A stretch of 64,000 bases of DNA from Flagellimonas_A sp039592695 (GTDB taxonomy: Bacteria > Bacteroidota > Bacteroidia > Flavobacteriales > Flavobacteriaceae): assembly GCF_039592695.1 (NCBI RefSeq), contig NZ_JBBUTK010000002.1, positions 682,001 through 746,000 on the forward strand, written 5' to 3'. How positions within the stretch are numbered: the stretch's first letter is position 1; the number at the start of each line of letters is the position of its first letter. The notes beneath the pieces are model-generated. The model was given only the letters and a program-made list of their open reading frames with translations. It had not been told where the DNA came from and did no database searches. Both the position numbers and the translations under genes were made by a program. This document shows, in pieces, positions 43,277 through 52,934 of this stretch.

Positions 43277-45211
43277 ATGTTCAAAAAGATATACATAACG
43301 TTATTCTTTATGGCCACGGTCGGGCTTTCATTCGCACAGGAGCGAAGCAGGATGGAAAGTGCTGTTCCGCCACAGGCATTTCTCGATTCTGCGGAGTACT
43401 ATATGAAAACCGATATCGAAAAAAGCATAGAATATGTCATTGAAGCCATTTCAGCATTGGGAAATAATGGCGACCAAACGGCATTGGCAGAATCCTATTC
43501 GGTTTTGGGTGAGATTTATCGGTACCACAAGCAATATGATTTGGCCATTGACAACTTTGAATATTCCAAAGGCCTCAAAAAAACATTGCAAACCGATTTG
43601 TTGCTCGGTGAAACCTATGTTCTGAACCAAAATTATGAGGAGGGCATTACTGTTTTTGAGCCGCTCCGACGTTCGAAAAATTTGGTGCCCTATCAAAAAG
43701 TACGACTTTATGAGGGGCTAGGTGATGCCCACAAAGGTTTGGGAGCGATTCGTAAGGCCCTAGATTTCTATAACGAAGCCCTGCGGGTAGCCGAAAAGAA
43801 TCAAATAACCCCCAAAGTGACCGACCTGAACAGCAAGATTGCGGATACCTATGCCAAAGAAGATCGTGTGCAAGAAGCCGAAGGCTATTACAACAATTCG
43901 CTGTCACTTTCACGGGGCGAAAATCCACAACGGGCCATACAGGAAAATGAAAAAGTAGCGGATTTCTATAATCAGAAGAACCGTTACGATGATGAAATAC
44001 AGTTGCGCAAAAGAAGCTTGAGAGACCTCAATAGTCTGCCGAAGCAAAAAGTGGTAGAAGAAAAAAATACCATAGATGCCGACAGTATCACCTCACAACG
44101 CATCAACTATAAGATTGGCAATGCATACGCCGCCCAGGATAAGTTCGAGGAGGCAATTCCGTATCTGGAGCGCAGTATTGTTGAGGCCGATAGCGAAGAT
44201 GATCTGCTGGTTCAAAAGGATGCCACCCGAAAATTGTCAGAGGTGTATCGGTACAAAGGTGATTTCAACAAGGCATTGGAAACCTATCAAGAGTATGTCG
44301 CCGTGGTCGACAGTCTTTATAATCGCAAAGAGCAAGAAATCTCAACTGCGGCCCGTCTCAATCGTGAAATCACGACCAAACAAAATCGAATTGCTAGTCT
44401 AGAGCAGGATAGAGAACTTTCACAGAGCAGGTACGATTTGGCACTGACCGAACAAAAGTTGTCCAAAGAAAGCAATAAACGCCAAAAATTGATCATCTAT
44501 TTTTTACTGGTGGGGATGGTGCTCTTGGGCATCGCCACTTTTTTCTTTTATCGTAGTGACAAGCAGCAGAGGTTGGCCAATAATCTGTTGGCGCTGAAGT
44601 CATTGCGCTCACAGATGAATCCGCATTTTATTTTCAATGCCCTGAATTCGGTGAACAATTACATTGCCAAAAGTGATGAACGCAGTGCCAATCGGTTTTT
44701 AAGTGATTTTTCGGTGTTGATGCGCACGGTGCTTGAAAATTCTGAGGAGGATTTTATTCCGCTGTCAAAGGAACTCGAGTTGCTGGAGCTTTATGTGAAA
44801 CTCGAACATTCCCGCTTTCCCGATAAGTTTGATTTCAGCATCCATATTGATAAGGGTTTGGATGTGGATGCGTTTGAGATTCCGCCCATGCTGTTGCAGC
44901 CCTATATTGAAAATGCGATATGGCACGGGCTTCGCTATAAGGTGGAAAAAGGATTTTTAAAGATTGAACTGCGACAGTTGACCAATCAATTGGTTGAAAT
45001 CGTGATTTCTGATAATGGTATCGGCAGAGCAAAATCCATGGAAATCAAGACCAAGAACCAAAAAAAGCAGAAGTCGAAAGCCATGGGCAACATTAAAAAA
45101 CGCATTGCCATCTTGAACAGCATGTACAAAAACAAGGTCGATGTTTCGGTCAGGGATTTGTACGATGACAAGACGGGCACCAAGGTAATTTTACGATTGA
45201 AAAAAGACTAA
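43277..45211 (+). CDS. TPR-containing sensor histidine kinase (LytS-like)
   Basis: The 644-residue protein has a signal peptide (ITLFFMATVGLSFAQ), a periplasmic TPR region (about residues 30-360, six or so repeats), a coiled coil, one membrane helix (LIIYFLLVGMVLLGIATFFFY near 415), and a cytoplasmic LytS-type kinase. The phosphorylated histidine is H450 in SQMNPHFIFNALNSVNNYI. The ATPase part shows PPMLLQPYIENAIWHG and VISDNGIGR. It pairs with the LytTR regulator 36 bases downstream. Periplasmic TPRs suggest it senses a protein or envelope state. Confidence 0.93.
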   Translation: MFKKIYITLFFMATVGLSFAQERSRMESAVPPQAFLDSAEYYMKTDIEKSIEYVIEAISALGNNGDQTALAESYSVLGEIYRYHKQYDLAIDNFEYSKGLKKTLQTDLLLGETYVLNQNYEEGITVFEPLRRSKNLVPYQKVRLYEGLGDAHKGLGAIRKALDFYNEALRVAEKNQITPKVTDLNSKIADTYAKEDRVQEAEGYYNNSLSLSRGENPQRAIQENEKVADFYNQKNRYDDEIQLRKRSLRDLNSLPKQKVVEEKNTIDADSITSQRINYKIGNAYAAQDKFEEAIPYLERSIVEADSEDDLLVQKDATRKLSEVYRYKGDFNKALETYQEYVAVVDSLYNRKEQEISTAARLNREITTKQNRIASLEQDRELSQSRYDLALTEQKLSKESNKRQKLIIYFLLVGMVLLGIATFFFYRSDKQQRLANNLLALKSLRSQMNPHFIFNALNSVNNYIAKSDERSANRFLSDFSVLMRTVLENSEEDFIPLSKELELLELYVKLEHSRFPDKFDFSIHIDKGLDVDAFEIPPMLLQPYIENAIWHGLRYKVEKGFLKIELRQLTNQLVEIVISDNGIGRAKSMEIKTKNQKKQKSKAMGNIKKRIAILNSMYKNKVDVSVRDLYDDKTGTKVILRLKKD

Positions 45212-45247
45212 ATTCCGTAATTGTCCCCTTGGGGGTAAAAATAAAGC

Positions 45248-45979
45248 ATGAAACTAAATGCCATCATAGTAGAAGACGAGGCCAACAGCCGTGAGATTTT
45301 GGGTATTTACATTTCAAAATATTGTAAAGATGTTTTGGTGAAGGGCGAGGCGGCGACCATTAAAGAGGGATTGGCCTTGATAAAAAAGGAAAATCCCGAT
45401 TTGGTATTTCTTGATGTGGAGATGCCTTTCGGCAATGCTTTTGACCTACTCGACCAAGTACCCGATCGGTCTTTTGAGACGGTGTTCGTGACGGCCTACG
45501 ACCATTACGCCATTGATGCCCTGAACAGCCATGCTGCCTACTATTTGATGAAACCCATCAATATCGACGAACTTATCAAAGCAGTGGCCCATGTCACGGA
45601 AATCAAGAAGAAAGAAAGTGCCTTGGAGGGAAGGGTCTTGCAAAGCAAGCTCAAAAAGGCCGAGGGGAAAATCACTTTGCCACAACAAGACGGATTTCAG
45701 GTGCTTGAGGTGAATGATATTCTGTACTGCAAAGCTGACGATAATTACACCGAGATTTATCTTGAAAACAAGAAAATATTGGTCAGCAAGACCTTGAAGT
45801 ATTTTGAGGAGGCTCTATCGGATTTCCCTTTTGCGCGAATCCATAAATCGTATTTGGTGAATGTCAACGAGGTGCAGAAATATAAAAAAGGTAAAGGAGG
45901 CAGCGTAGTGCTATCAAACGGAAAAGAACTATCGGTTTCTGCTTCAAAAAAAGCCTCACTGCTTTCTTTTTTTGAGTAA
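45248..45979 (+). CDS. LytTR-family response regulator
   Basis: The 243-residue protein has a receiver domain (residues 1-120) with acceptor D56 in LVFLDVEMPFG, conserved T and K positions (VTAYD and LMKPINI), and a C-terminal LytTR DNA-binding domain (about 145-243: DILYCKADDNYTEIYLENK, then FARIHKSYLVNVNEVQKY). It should be phosphorylated by the upstream TPR kinase and control target promoters. No direct-repeat LytTR binding site could be fixed by eye in the window. Confidence 0.95.
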   Translation: MKLNAIIVEDEANSREILGIYISKYCKDVLVKGEAATIKEGLALIKKENPDLVFLDVEMPFGNAFDLLDQVPDRSFETVFVTAYDHYAIDALNSHAAYYLMKPINIDELIKAVAHVTEIKKKESALEGRVLQSKLKKAEGKITLPQQDGFQVLEVNDILYCKADDNYTEIYLENKKILVSKTLKYFEEALSDFPFARIHKSYLVNVNEVQKYKKGKGGSVVLSNGKELSVSASKKASLLSFFE

Positions 45980-46001
45980 ATTTTAGTCCAAAGAGATAGT
46001 A

Positions 46002-46517
46002 ATGATTATTCGAGAAGTCAATGGAAAATCCCCAGAAATGGGAAATGATTGTTTCGTCGCCGAAAATGCAGTCATCGTTGGCGATGTGGTGATGGGAGAC
46101 CAATGCAGTATTTGGTTCAATGCCGTGGTTCGTGGCGATGTGCATTACATCAAGATGGGCAATAAAGTGAACGTGCAAGACGGTGCGGTGATTCATTGCA
46201 CTTACCAAAAAGCACCGACCAATATTGGCAACAATGTATCCATCGGACACAATGCCATTGTGCATGGGTGCACGGTCAAAGATAATGTGCTGATTGGTAT
46301 GGGAGCCATTTTGATGGATGACTGCGTGGTCGAGAGCAACAGTATCATCGCCGCAGGGGCCGTGGTCACACAGGGCACGCACGTACCATCTGGAACCATT
46401 TACGCAGGTATGCCCGCCAGAATGATAAAAAAGGTAAGTGCAGAACTGAGCTCGGGTGAGATCGACCGCATTGCCAACAACTATGTGAAATACAGCAGTT
46501 GGTTCAAGAAATCGTAA
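46002..46517 (+). CDS. Gamma-class carbonic anhydrase-family protein
   Basis: The 171-residue protein is a left-handed beta-helix with hexapeptide repeats (VIVGDVVMGDQCSIWFNAVV). The three zinc-type histidines are visible: H145-like position in VVRGDVHYI region, VIHCTYQ, and IGHNAIVHGC. The family includes CamH/PaaY-like enzymes that may hydrate carbon dioxide or act on coenzyme A intermediates. Activity cannot be proven from sequence; the classic Cam acidic loop is absent, as in most short homologues. It follows the response regulator by 22 bases and may be co-transcribed. Confidence 0.87.
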   Translation: MIIREVNGKSPEMGNDCFVAENAVIVGDVVMGDQCSIWFNAVVRGDVHYIKMGNKVNVQDGAVIHCTYQKAPTNIGNNVSIGHNAIVHGCTVKDNVLIGMGAILMDDCVVESNSIIAAGAVVTQGTHVPSGTIYAGMPARMIKKVSAELSSGEIDRIANNYVKYSSWFKKS

Positions 46518-46942
46518 TGTTCAAGTGTCAAATTCAATCTGAAAATGATGCTGATGAAAAAGTGAAAAGCCGAGCAAAAAAACATTCGTGGCAATTCGTG
46601 AAATTCGTGTCTTCTGAGGTACGATTTTAGAGTTACGAATGGCGAATGAATTTGCAATTTCTCTGTGAAACTTTTCATATCTCTGCGCAACTCTGTGCAA
46701 TAATTTTCACAATTCAAGTTCAATAGCCAACTTCAAGCATTTAATACAAACACAAATTCAATTCGTGTCCATTCGTGAAATTCGTGTCTTCTGGGGTACG
46801 ATTTTAGAGTTACAAATGACGAATTTTTGACGGTGCACAGCGTAAATCGAACTGCGTAAAGCGTATTGTATATAGATCATCTGACACCTAACACAACAAC
46901 ATCCAACCATATTCATTATTTTTATCCCCTAAACCGAACACT
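46518..46942. other. Non-coding spacer with 64-bp direct repeat
   Basis: This 425-base gap has no credible ORF. It holds a direct repeat listed separately, many ATTCGTG words, and, near 46880-46910, words like those before ruvA. A TATTTTTA box (46917-46924, one mismatch from TANNTTTG) lies 19 bases before fabD and may serve as its -7 element. Confidence 0.65.
46584..46824 (+). repeat. Direct repeat of 64 bp, two copies 177 bp apart
   Basis: Copies at 46584-46647 and 46761-46824 agree at 59 of 64 positions. Both contain GTGAAATTCGTGTCTTCTG and GGTACGATTTTAGAGTTAC. The intervening sequence is unrelated. No ORF, inverted structure or flanking gene explains it. Confidence 0.8.
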
Positions 46943-47824
46943 ATGAATGCTTATGTTTTTCCTGGCCAAGGCGCCCAATTTGTGGGCATGGGGCTCGACC
47001 TGTATGAAAGCAATGCCGAGGCCCAAGAATTGTTTGAAAGGGCCAATGAAATTTTGGGCTATACCATCACCGATGTGATGTTTGAGGGTACTGCCGAAGA
47101 TTTGAAGCAGACCAAGGTGACGCAACCTGCCATATTTTTGCACTCCGTGATTTTGGGCAAGGCCATGGGTAACAATTTTAAACCCGATATGGTCGCAGGG
47201 CATTCTTTGGGCGAGTTTTCAGCCTTGGTCGCCAATGGCGCCTTGAATTTTGAGGATGGACTAAAACTGGTCTCCCAGCGTGCCATGGCCATGCAGAAGG
47301 CCTGTGAGTTGAAGCCAAGCACCATGGCCGTTGCATTGGGATTGGATGATGCCACGGTCGAAAAAGTATGTGAGGAAATTGATGGTATAGTGGTGCCCGC
47401 CAATTATAATTGTCCGGGGCAATTGGTGATTTCAGGTGAAATAGAAGCAGTAAATCTGGCGTGTGAAAAATTAAAGGAAGCTGGTGCAAGAAGGGCGATG
47501 GTACTTCCCGTAGGCGGGGCTTTTCACTCCCCCTTGATGGAGCCTGCTCGAGAAGAGTTGGCCAAGGCCATTGAAAATACGCAATTCAATCAACCCAACT
47601 GCCCTATTTATCAAAATGTCAGCACAGCTGCGGTTTCAAATCCTGAAGAAATACAAAAGAACCTCATTGCCCAATTGACCGCACCCGTAAAATGGACGCA
47701 GAGCGTGCAGAACATGGTCAAAGATGGAGCAACAAGGTTTGTTGAAGTAGGTCCCGGCAAGGTCTTGCAGGGCTTGGTCAAAAAGATTGAACCCAGTGTT
47801 GAGACTGAATCGGGAACAGTTTAG
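46943..47824 (+). CDS. fabD: Malonyl-CoA:ACP transacylase FabD
   Basis: The 293-residue enzyme loads malonyl groups onto acyl carrier protein for fatty-acid synthesis. The catalytic serine is S88 in GHSLGEFSALV and the partner histidine lies in GGAFHSPLM near residue 197. FPGQGAQFVGMG at the start and the conserved QPAIFLHS complete the family pattern. It stands alone, without other fab genes. A hairpin ending in a T run follows. Confidence 0.96.
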   Translation: MNAYVFPGQGAQFVGMGLDLYESNAEAQELFERANEILGYTITDVMFEGTAEDLKQTKVTQPAIFLHSVILGKAMGNNFKPDMVAGHSLGEFSALVANGALNFEDGLKLVSQRAMAMQKACELKPSTMAVALGLDDATVEKVCEEIDGIVVPANYNCPGQLVISGEIEAVNLACEKLKEAGARRAMVLPVGGAFHSPLMEPAREELAKAIENTQFNQPNCPIYQNVSTAAVSNPEEIQKNLIAQLTAPVKWTQSVQNMVKDGATRFVEVGPGKVLQGLVKKIEPSVETESGTV

Positions 47825-47870
47825 CCAAGTCATTTAAACCCGAATATTTGTTGTTTGCCTAAAAAAAGAC

Positions 47871-47909
47871 GCTTTGACCTTCATTTTTTGGTCAGGGCAG
47901 CACTTTTTT
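47871..47909 (+). terminator. Terminator after fabD
   Basis: GCTTTGACC (47871-47879) pairs with GGTCAGGGC (47890-47898), nine positions with two G-U pairs, followed by AGCAC and six T residues. Confidence 0.6.
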
Positions 47910-47919
47910 AGTAATATTG
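47887..47919 (+). promoter_or_regulatory. Candidate promoter of the adhesin module
   Basis: TTTG at 47887-47890, a 21-base spacer, and TAATATTG at 47912-47919 match the Bacteroidota pattern with one mismatch. It overlaps the fabD terminator and lies about 30-70 bases before the adhesin start. Confidence 0.45.
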
Positions 47920-47983
47920 GAGTCCCTTTTCATGAAAGCTTACCTGCATGATTTTTAGCAGTTTGCCTTCTCAAAAAAGGCCT

Positions 47984-50900
47984 ATGGAAATGAAAATCAC
48001 ATCTTTTGCCCTAAATCGCTCTAGTTTTCTGTCAAGACTCGTTTTTCTTGCTTTATTTGTTGTTATGGGTATTTTACAAACTAATGCCCAAACAGTTTCA
48101 ATTTCTAGTTTAAGTGATGGAGATGAATCAAATTTAGTCAATCCTGGCCAATTTAACGTTTCTGTGTTTGGACTAGGATCAGGAACTATAAATGTTTCCT
48201 ATTCTGTTACTGGTACAGCCACCCCAGGAATAGATTACAATACTCTTACTGGTTCGGTGAGTGTCACTTACAACGGTGTTGGTAATGCGTTGATTAATGT
48301 TAGTGTATTAGATGATAACCTCATTGAAGGCAATGAAACAGTTATTGTTACCTTAGAGAATGGCATTGGGTACACTGTGGGAGCTCCAAATAGCGCAACA
48401 ACATCAATAACAGATGACGATTTTGCAGGCATGACCTTAGTGCCCGACCCAGCCAATCTAACAACAGACGAATCTGGCAGTCAAGATACTTTTTCAACTG
48501 TTTTGAATGCCCAACCCAATTCAAATGTTGTGATTGATATTGATGCCTCTGCTGGTACTGGTGAAGGCACAGTTGACGTGCCACAGTTTGTTTTTACTCC
48601 AGCCAACTGGAATATAGTGCAGACCGCTACTGTGACCGGAGTGAATGACGATATTGATGACGGTGACCAAAACTATACAATAGTTTTGAGCATTAATGGC
48701 AGCTCTGACCCTAATTTTCTTGGCATAGCCAATGAACAAGTTAATGTCACCAACCAAGATGACGATACTGCAGCCATTTTCATTAATGGCTCAACAGACC
48801 CTTCAATTGATGTAACAGGAGAAACAGACGAAAATGGAGACACCGCAAGTTTTGAATTCACATTAGGCAGTCAACCTATTGCTCCTGTGAGCATTAATTT
48901 GAATGAATCACAACTTGACGATGAAGGCAGTCTATCGATTAACCCAGTAGTTTTAGATGATACCAATTGGGATACGGGAGTAATATTAACCGTTACGGGA
49001 TTGCCAGATAGCATTGTCGATGGTGATCAGACATACACTATTGGTACTCCAGCACCAGTCACTACTGATCCAAACTATGATGCATTAGGAGGAGGAGACG
49101 TTGCACAAATAGAAGTTACCAATTTAGATGTCGACCAATTTACAGTAACAATTGCTGCCACAGATAATATTGCTGAAGAAGATGGCGAAACCGAGGCAGA
49201 ATTTACAGTCTCCTTAGATCAAACAAACAATACAGGTGCCCCGGTAACAGTCAACTACACGGTTGGTGGAACAGCAAATTCAGGGTCTGATTTTACACCA
49301 TTGAGCGGCTCGGTCAATATTCCTAATGGGCAAATCGATAACGAGATAGAACTTGAACCCATTGATGATGGCTTGGTAGAAAATGATGAGACTGTGATAT
49401 TGACCATCGATTCGGGCAGTTACGATATTGGCAATCCTAATTCTGCTACTGCTACAATACTGGATAATGATGTTGCAGGCTTTACAATAAATGAAAGTGG
49501 AGGTTCTACAGCCACTTCTGAGCCCAGCACGACAGATTCTTTCACAGTGGTGCTCGATGCACAGCCGTCAAGCAATGTGGTGTTGAATCTTTCCTCCTCT
49601 GATACGGAAGAGGGTACAGTTACTCCAGCAACACTGACCTTTACGCCAGGAAACTTTGATAATCCGCGAACCATTACCGTAACGGGAGTCAATGACGATA
49701 TTGTAGACGGTCCCCAACCCTACACCATAACCGTGAGTATCAACGATTCCGCCAGTGATGATGCCTTTGATGACGTTCCTGACCAAACCGTAAATGCAGT
49801 TAATGCTGACGACGATGTTGCTGGCTTTACGATAGTGGAAAGCGATGGGAATACAGAAACCTCAGAACCCAATGTGTCGGATACCTTTACGGTTGTATTG
49901 GATGCCCAACCTGAGTCGAATGTCGTATTGAATGTTTCATCTTCCGATACCGGAGAGGGCACGGTTGCACCAGGCACAGTAACCTTTACTCCAGGTAATT
50001 ATGACGACCCTCGTACAATTACCGTAACGGGTGCTGATGATGCAATTGTAGACGGCCCACAACCATATTCGATTACGGTAAGCGTAAACCCGGGTTCTAG
50101 CGATGATGCTTTTGATGGGGTTGCGGACCAAACGGTTAATGTGACCAATGCCGACAATGATGTTGCTAGGTTGACCATTTCCGATGCGGTAATTGAAGAA
50201 GATGGTGGAAGTCTGAATATTATCGTTCAGTTAGATACGGAAGTCACAGGTGGAACGACAGTTACATATTCCTTTATTGACAACACCGCCACAGGTGGCG
50301 ATGATTACGATGATAGTGATGATGGCGAAGAAATCGAATTTGATGGAGATGAAGCAGGGGAGGTTCAGATAATTTCGATACCAATCATTGACGATGCCGA
50401 ATTGGAGAACAGCGAAAACTTTTTTGTCCAATTGGGCATACCGACCAATGGTGTTTTGTTGGCTGGCGATGGCCAGGCCACTGCTACCATTTTGGATGAT
50501 GACAATTGCTTGCCTTCCCCAATATTGGATACAACGCAACCCACCAATTTTTGTGATGCCATTGATGTTGATTTGGATGATTACATTTCGAATGCGCCAC
50601 CGGTGGGCAGTGTGTTGACTTGGAGTACGCTCAGTGATCAGTCCAATACTGGGGCGTATCTTCCCGATAGCCAAGTAAATGCCCCCGGAACCTATTTTGG
50701 ATTTTTCAGGGATACCGATGAAGACTGTTTCAGTCCGGCCGTACAGGTTACCTTGGTCATCAATACCACGCCAACCGTTGACGAAACTATAGGAGGCGAT
50801 CGTTGTGGTGAGGGCACGGTGACTTTGACCGCAACCGCAAGCAGCGGTGCGACCCTGAATTGGTACGATGTCGCTACGGGAGGCACAATTTTGGGTACGG

Positions 50901-51937
50901 GTTCTTCTTTTGTGACCCCTTCCATAACCGAGACCACTTCGTTTTATGTGGAGGCGACCGCCAATGGGTGTACTTCAGAACGGGTTGAGGTCATTGCCAC
51001 TGTTGAAGCTTCTCCTGAATTTGATGCAATTGCCTGTAATATTACGGGTGTAAGCGGGCCCACGATCATTGACCTTGACGAAGCTGCAGAACGACAGACG
51101 TTGGGGATGTGGTCGATTACAACCGACCCCTCTGATGGGCAGGCTGCCATTACTATGGAAAACACGGTGGATTTTGAAGGATTGCCAAGTGGCACCTATA
51201 TTTTTGAATTCACTGCTGATGATGATACAGTAGCTTGTGAACAACGGTTTGCCCTATTGACAATAGTGGTAAGTGATTGTAATCCAGACCCAATTGACCT
51301 TGCGATTCTAAAAGAAGTGGACAATGCCATACCATTGCTCAACCAAGAGATTAACTTCACGATTACATTGACGAACACCAGTACCGACACGGCCATCAAT
51401 ATCACGGTGGGAGACCTGATATCGCCGGATGATGGTTTTGACTACGTAACGCATGTCGCTTCCGACGGTGAATATGTTGTTGAAACCGGGGTTTGGAGTG
51501 TTGACGAACTCTTGACTGGGGAAGCGGTGACGCTTCAAATCACCGTTGTGGTGAATAGAGTGGGCGTTCTCGTCAATACGGCGGCACTGATAGATTCTTT
51601 TCCATCGGATGACAATCCAAATAATAATACTTCCACAGCAACTGTTGATGTGGATCGAAGCCCCTGCGAAGACCCTGGTACCTTATGTAACATGTTTTCT
51701 CCCAATGGTGATGGGGTGAATGATTTGTTGGTGTTGAACGGCCATCAAGACTTTCCTAACAACACATTGGAAGTGTATGATAGGTATGGAAACAGTGTGT
51801 ACAGTGCTAGGGGATATGACAGCAGTTGGGATGGTACCGGCAACAACGGCGCATTGCCAAAAGGCACATATTTCTATATTTTAGACCTTGGTGACGGCAC
51901 GGAAGCCACCAAAGGCTGGATTCAAATCATAAGATAA
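47984..51937 (+). CDS. Calx-beta repeat adhesin with T9SS type B sorting domain
   Basis: The protein of about 1317 residues begins with a signal (RLVFLALFVVMGILQTNAQ). The start at 47948 adds 12 unlikely residues, so ATG 47984 or 47990 is preferred. It carries Calx-beta domains (for example near 60-150, 390-500 and 715-830), a repeated 115-residue unit, Ig-like segments (about 930-1050), a DUF11-like domain (about 1125-1225), and at the C-terminus the type B sorting block (SPNGDGVNDLLVLNGHQDFP to GTYFYILDLGDG). Type B substrates cross SprA and stay at the surface, usually needing a PorP/SprF partner, which is encoded directly downstream. Likely a cell-surface adhesin. Confidence 0.9.
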   Translation: MEMKITSFALNRSSFLSRLVFLALFVVMGILQTNAQTVSISSLSDGDESNLVNPGQFNVSVFGLGSGTINVSYSVTGTATPGIDYNTLTGSVSVTYNGVGNALINVSVLDDNLIEGNETVIVTLENGIGYTVGAPNSATTSITDDDFAGMTLVPDPANLTTDESGSQDTFSTVLNAQPNSNVVIDIDASAGTGEGTVDVPQFVFTPANWNIVQTATVTGVNDDIDDGDQNYTIVLSINGSSDPNFLGIANEQVNVTNQDDDTAAIFINGSTDPSIDVTGETDENGDTASFEFTLGSQPIAPVSINLNESQLDDEGSLSINPVVLDDTNWDTGVILTVTGLPDSIVDGDQTYTIGTPAPVTTDPNYDALGGGDVAQIEVTNLDVDQFTVTIAATDNIAEEDGETEAEFTVSLDQTNNTGAPVTVNYTVGGTANSGSDFTPLSGSVNIPNGQIDNEIELEPIDDGLVENDETVILTIDSGSYDIGNPNSATATILDNDVAGFTINESGGSTATSEPSTTDSFTVVLDAQPSSNVVLNLSSSDTEEGTVTPATLTFTPGNFDNPRTITVTGVNDDIVDGPQPYTITVSINDSASDDAFDDVPDQTVNAVNADDDVAGFTIVESDGNTETSEPNVSDTFTVVLDAQPESNVVLNVSSSDTGEGTVAPGTVTFTPGNYDDPRTITVTGADDAIVDGPQPYSITVSVNPGSSDDAFDGVADQTVNVTNADNDVARLTISDAVIEEDGGSLNIIVQLDTEVTGGTTVTYSFIDNTATGGDDYDDSDDGEEIEFDGDEAGEVQIISIPIIDDAELENSENFFVQLGIPTNGVLLAGDGQATATILDDDNCLPSPILDTTQPTNFCDAIDVDLDDYISNAPPVGSVLTWSTLSDQSNTGAYLPDSQVNAPGTYFGFFRDTDEDCFSPAVQVTLVINTTPTVDETIGGDRCGEGTVTLTATASSGATLNWYDVATGGTILGTGSSFVTPSITETTSFYVEATANGCTSERVEVIATVEASPEFDAIACNITGVSGPTIIDLDEAAERQTLGMWSITTDPSDGQAAITMENTVDFEGLPSGTYIFEFTADDDTVACEQRFALLTIVVSDCNPDPIDLAILKEVDNAIPLLNQEINFTITLTNTSTDTAINITVGDLISPDDGFDYVTHVASDGEYVVETGVWSVDELLTGEAVTLQITVVVNRVGVLVNTAALIDSFPSDDNPNNNTSTATVDVDRSPCEDPGTLCNMFSPNGDGVNDLLVLNGHQDFPNNTLEVYDRYGNSVYSARGYDSSWDGTGNNGALPKGTYFYILDLGDGTEATKGWIQIIR
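49472..50161 (+). repeat. Two tandem 345-bp units inside the adhesin gene
   Basis: Units start at 49472 and 49817 and end at 50161, each exactly 345 bases (115 codons), so the frame is kept. Both encode ESxxxTxTSEP, TVVLDAQPxSNVVLN, EGTV, FTPGN(F/Y)D and ITVTG. An older, more diverged unit begins near 48424. Confidence 0.85.
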
Positions 51938-51947
51938 CCCCTTATCC

Positions 51948-52934
51948 ATGACACCTACCATGAAGAATTGCTTGTTGACACACATCCTGTTATTGACAGC
52001 GATTTCTTTGTGCTTTGGCCAAAAAGAGCCGCAGTATACCCAGTACATGTACAATATTGGCAGTTTCAATCCTGCCTACTCTGCGTCGGTCGAGAATGCC
52101 GAACTGTCTGGCCTGTATCGTGCACAATGGATAGATGTTCCCGGCGCACCCAGAAATATAAGGTTTGGGGCCAATTTTCCGTTGAACAATGAAAAAATGG
52201 GCATTGGTTTTAATGTCATCAATGATGAATTGGGCCCGGTGAAGCAAACCTTTATCGATGTGGCATATTCGTATCAAATCTATGTTTCTGAAACGACCAA
52301 GCTTTCTTTCGGTATTGATGCTGGGGGAGCCCTTTTTAATATTGATTTTTCCGAAGGTACGTTTCAAAACCCCAACGAGCCCGGTATCAACAATCAGCAA
52401 GAATTGAGTAATTTCAATCCAACGATAGGGGCAGGCACGTTTCTTTATGATGAAAATTGGTATTTGGGCCTTTCAGTGCCCAACTTTTTGACCGATGTGC
52501 TGTTGAATGAAGAAACGGCGACCTTGGTCACTGAAAAAATGCAGTTTAATTTTATCGGGGGCTATGTTTTTGATATAGCGAACCGCACAAAATTCAAACC
52601 TGCATTTTTGTTGAACTATACCGACGGCTTGCCCGTCAATGTGAACCTTTCCGCAAACTTTTTGTTCATTGATGCCTTGACAGTTGGTGCAGCGTACCGA
52701 TTCGATAATGCCTTTAGCGGTTTAGCTGGATTTCAAATCTCAAACAGCTTATTTTTGGGATATGCCTATGATTATAACACCAACGGATTGGGTGAGTTCA
52801 GCGGCGGCACCCATGAGGCCATTTTGAAATTTTATCTGGGTCGCGGAAGCGGAAAATCAAATTCACGGGATAAAAACAAAAAAGAAAATTGGAGGGGAAA
52901 ACCCAAACAAATTGATTCGCCAAGATTTTTCTAG
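51948..52934 (+). CDS. PorP/SprF-family T9SS membrane protein (adhesin partner)
   Basis: The 328-residue protein starts at ATG 51948 or 51960 and has a signal peptide (LLTHILLLTAISLCFGQ). It then shows the defining block QYTQYMYNIGSFNPAYSAS and the strand pattern ending in GGTHEAILKFYLGRG. In flavobacteria SprF is needed to export SprB; by position this protein serves the Calx-beta adhesin, whose gene ends 10 bases upstream. Its TAG stop (52932-52934) lies inside the left arm of the palindrome at 52931, so the original C-terminus may have been longer or different. Confidence 0.92.
   Translation: MTPTMKNCLLTHILLLTAISLCFGQKEPQYTQYMYNIGSFNPAYSASVENAELSGLYRAQWIDVPGAPRNIRFGANFPLNNEKMGIGFNVINDELGPVKQTFIDVAYSYQIYVSETTKLSFGIDAGGALFNIDFSEGTFQNPNEPGINNQQELSNFNPTIGAGTFLYDENWYLGLSVPNFLTDVLLNEETATLVTEKMQFNFIGGYVFDIANRTKFKPAFLLNYTDGLPVNVNLSANFLFIDALTVGAAYRFDNAFSGLAGFQISNSLFLGYAYDYNTNGLGEFSGGTHEAILKFYLGRGSGKSNSRDKNKKENWRGKPKQIDSPRFF

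Noticed and set aside
46584..46824. CRISPR array
   Set aside because: Only two repeats, 64 bp long, with a 113-bp interval; no cas genes in the window.
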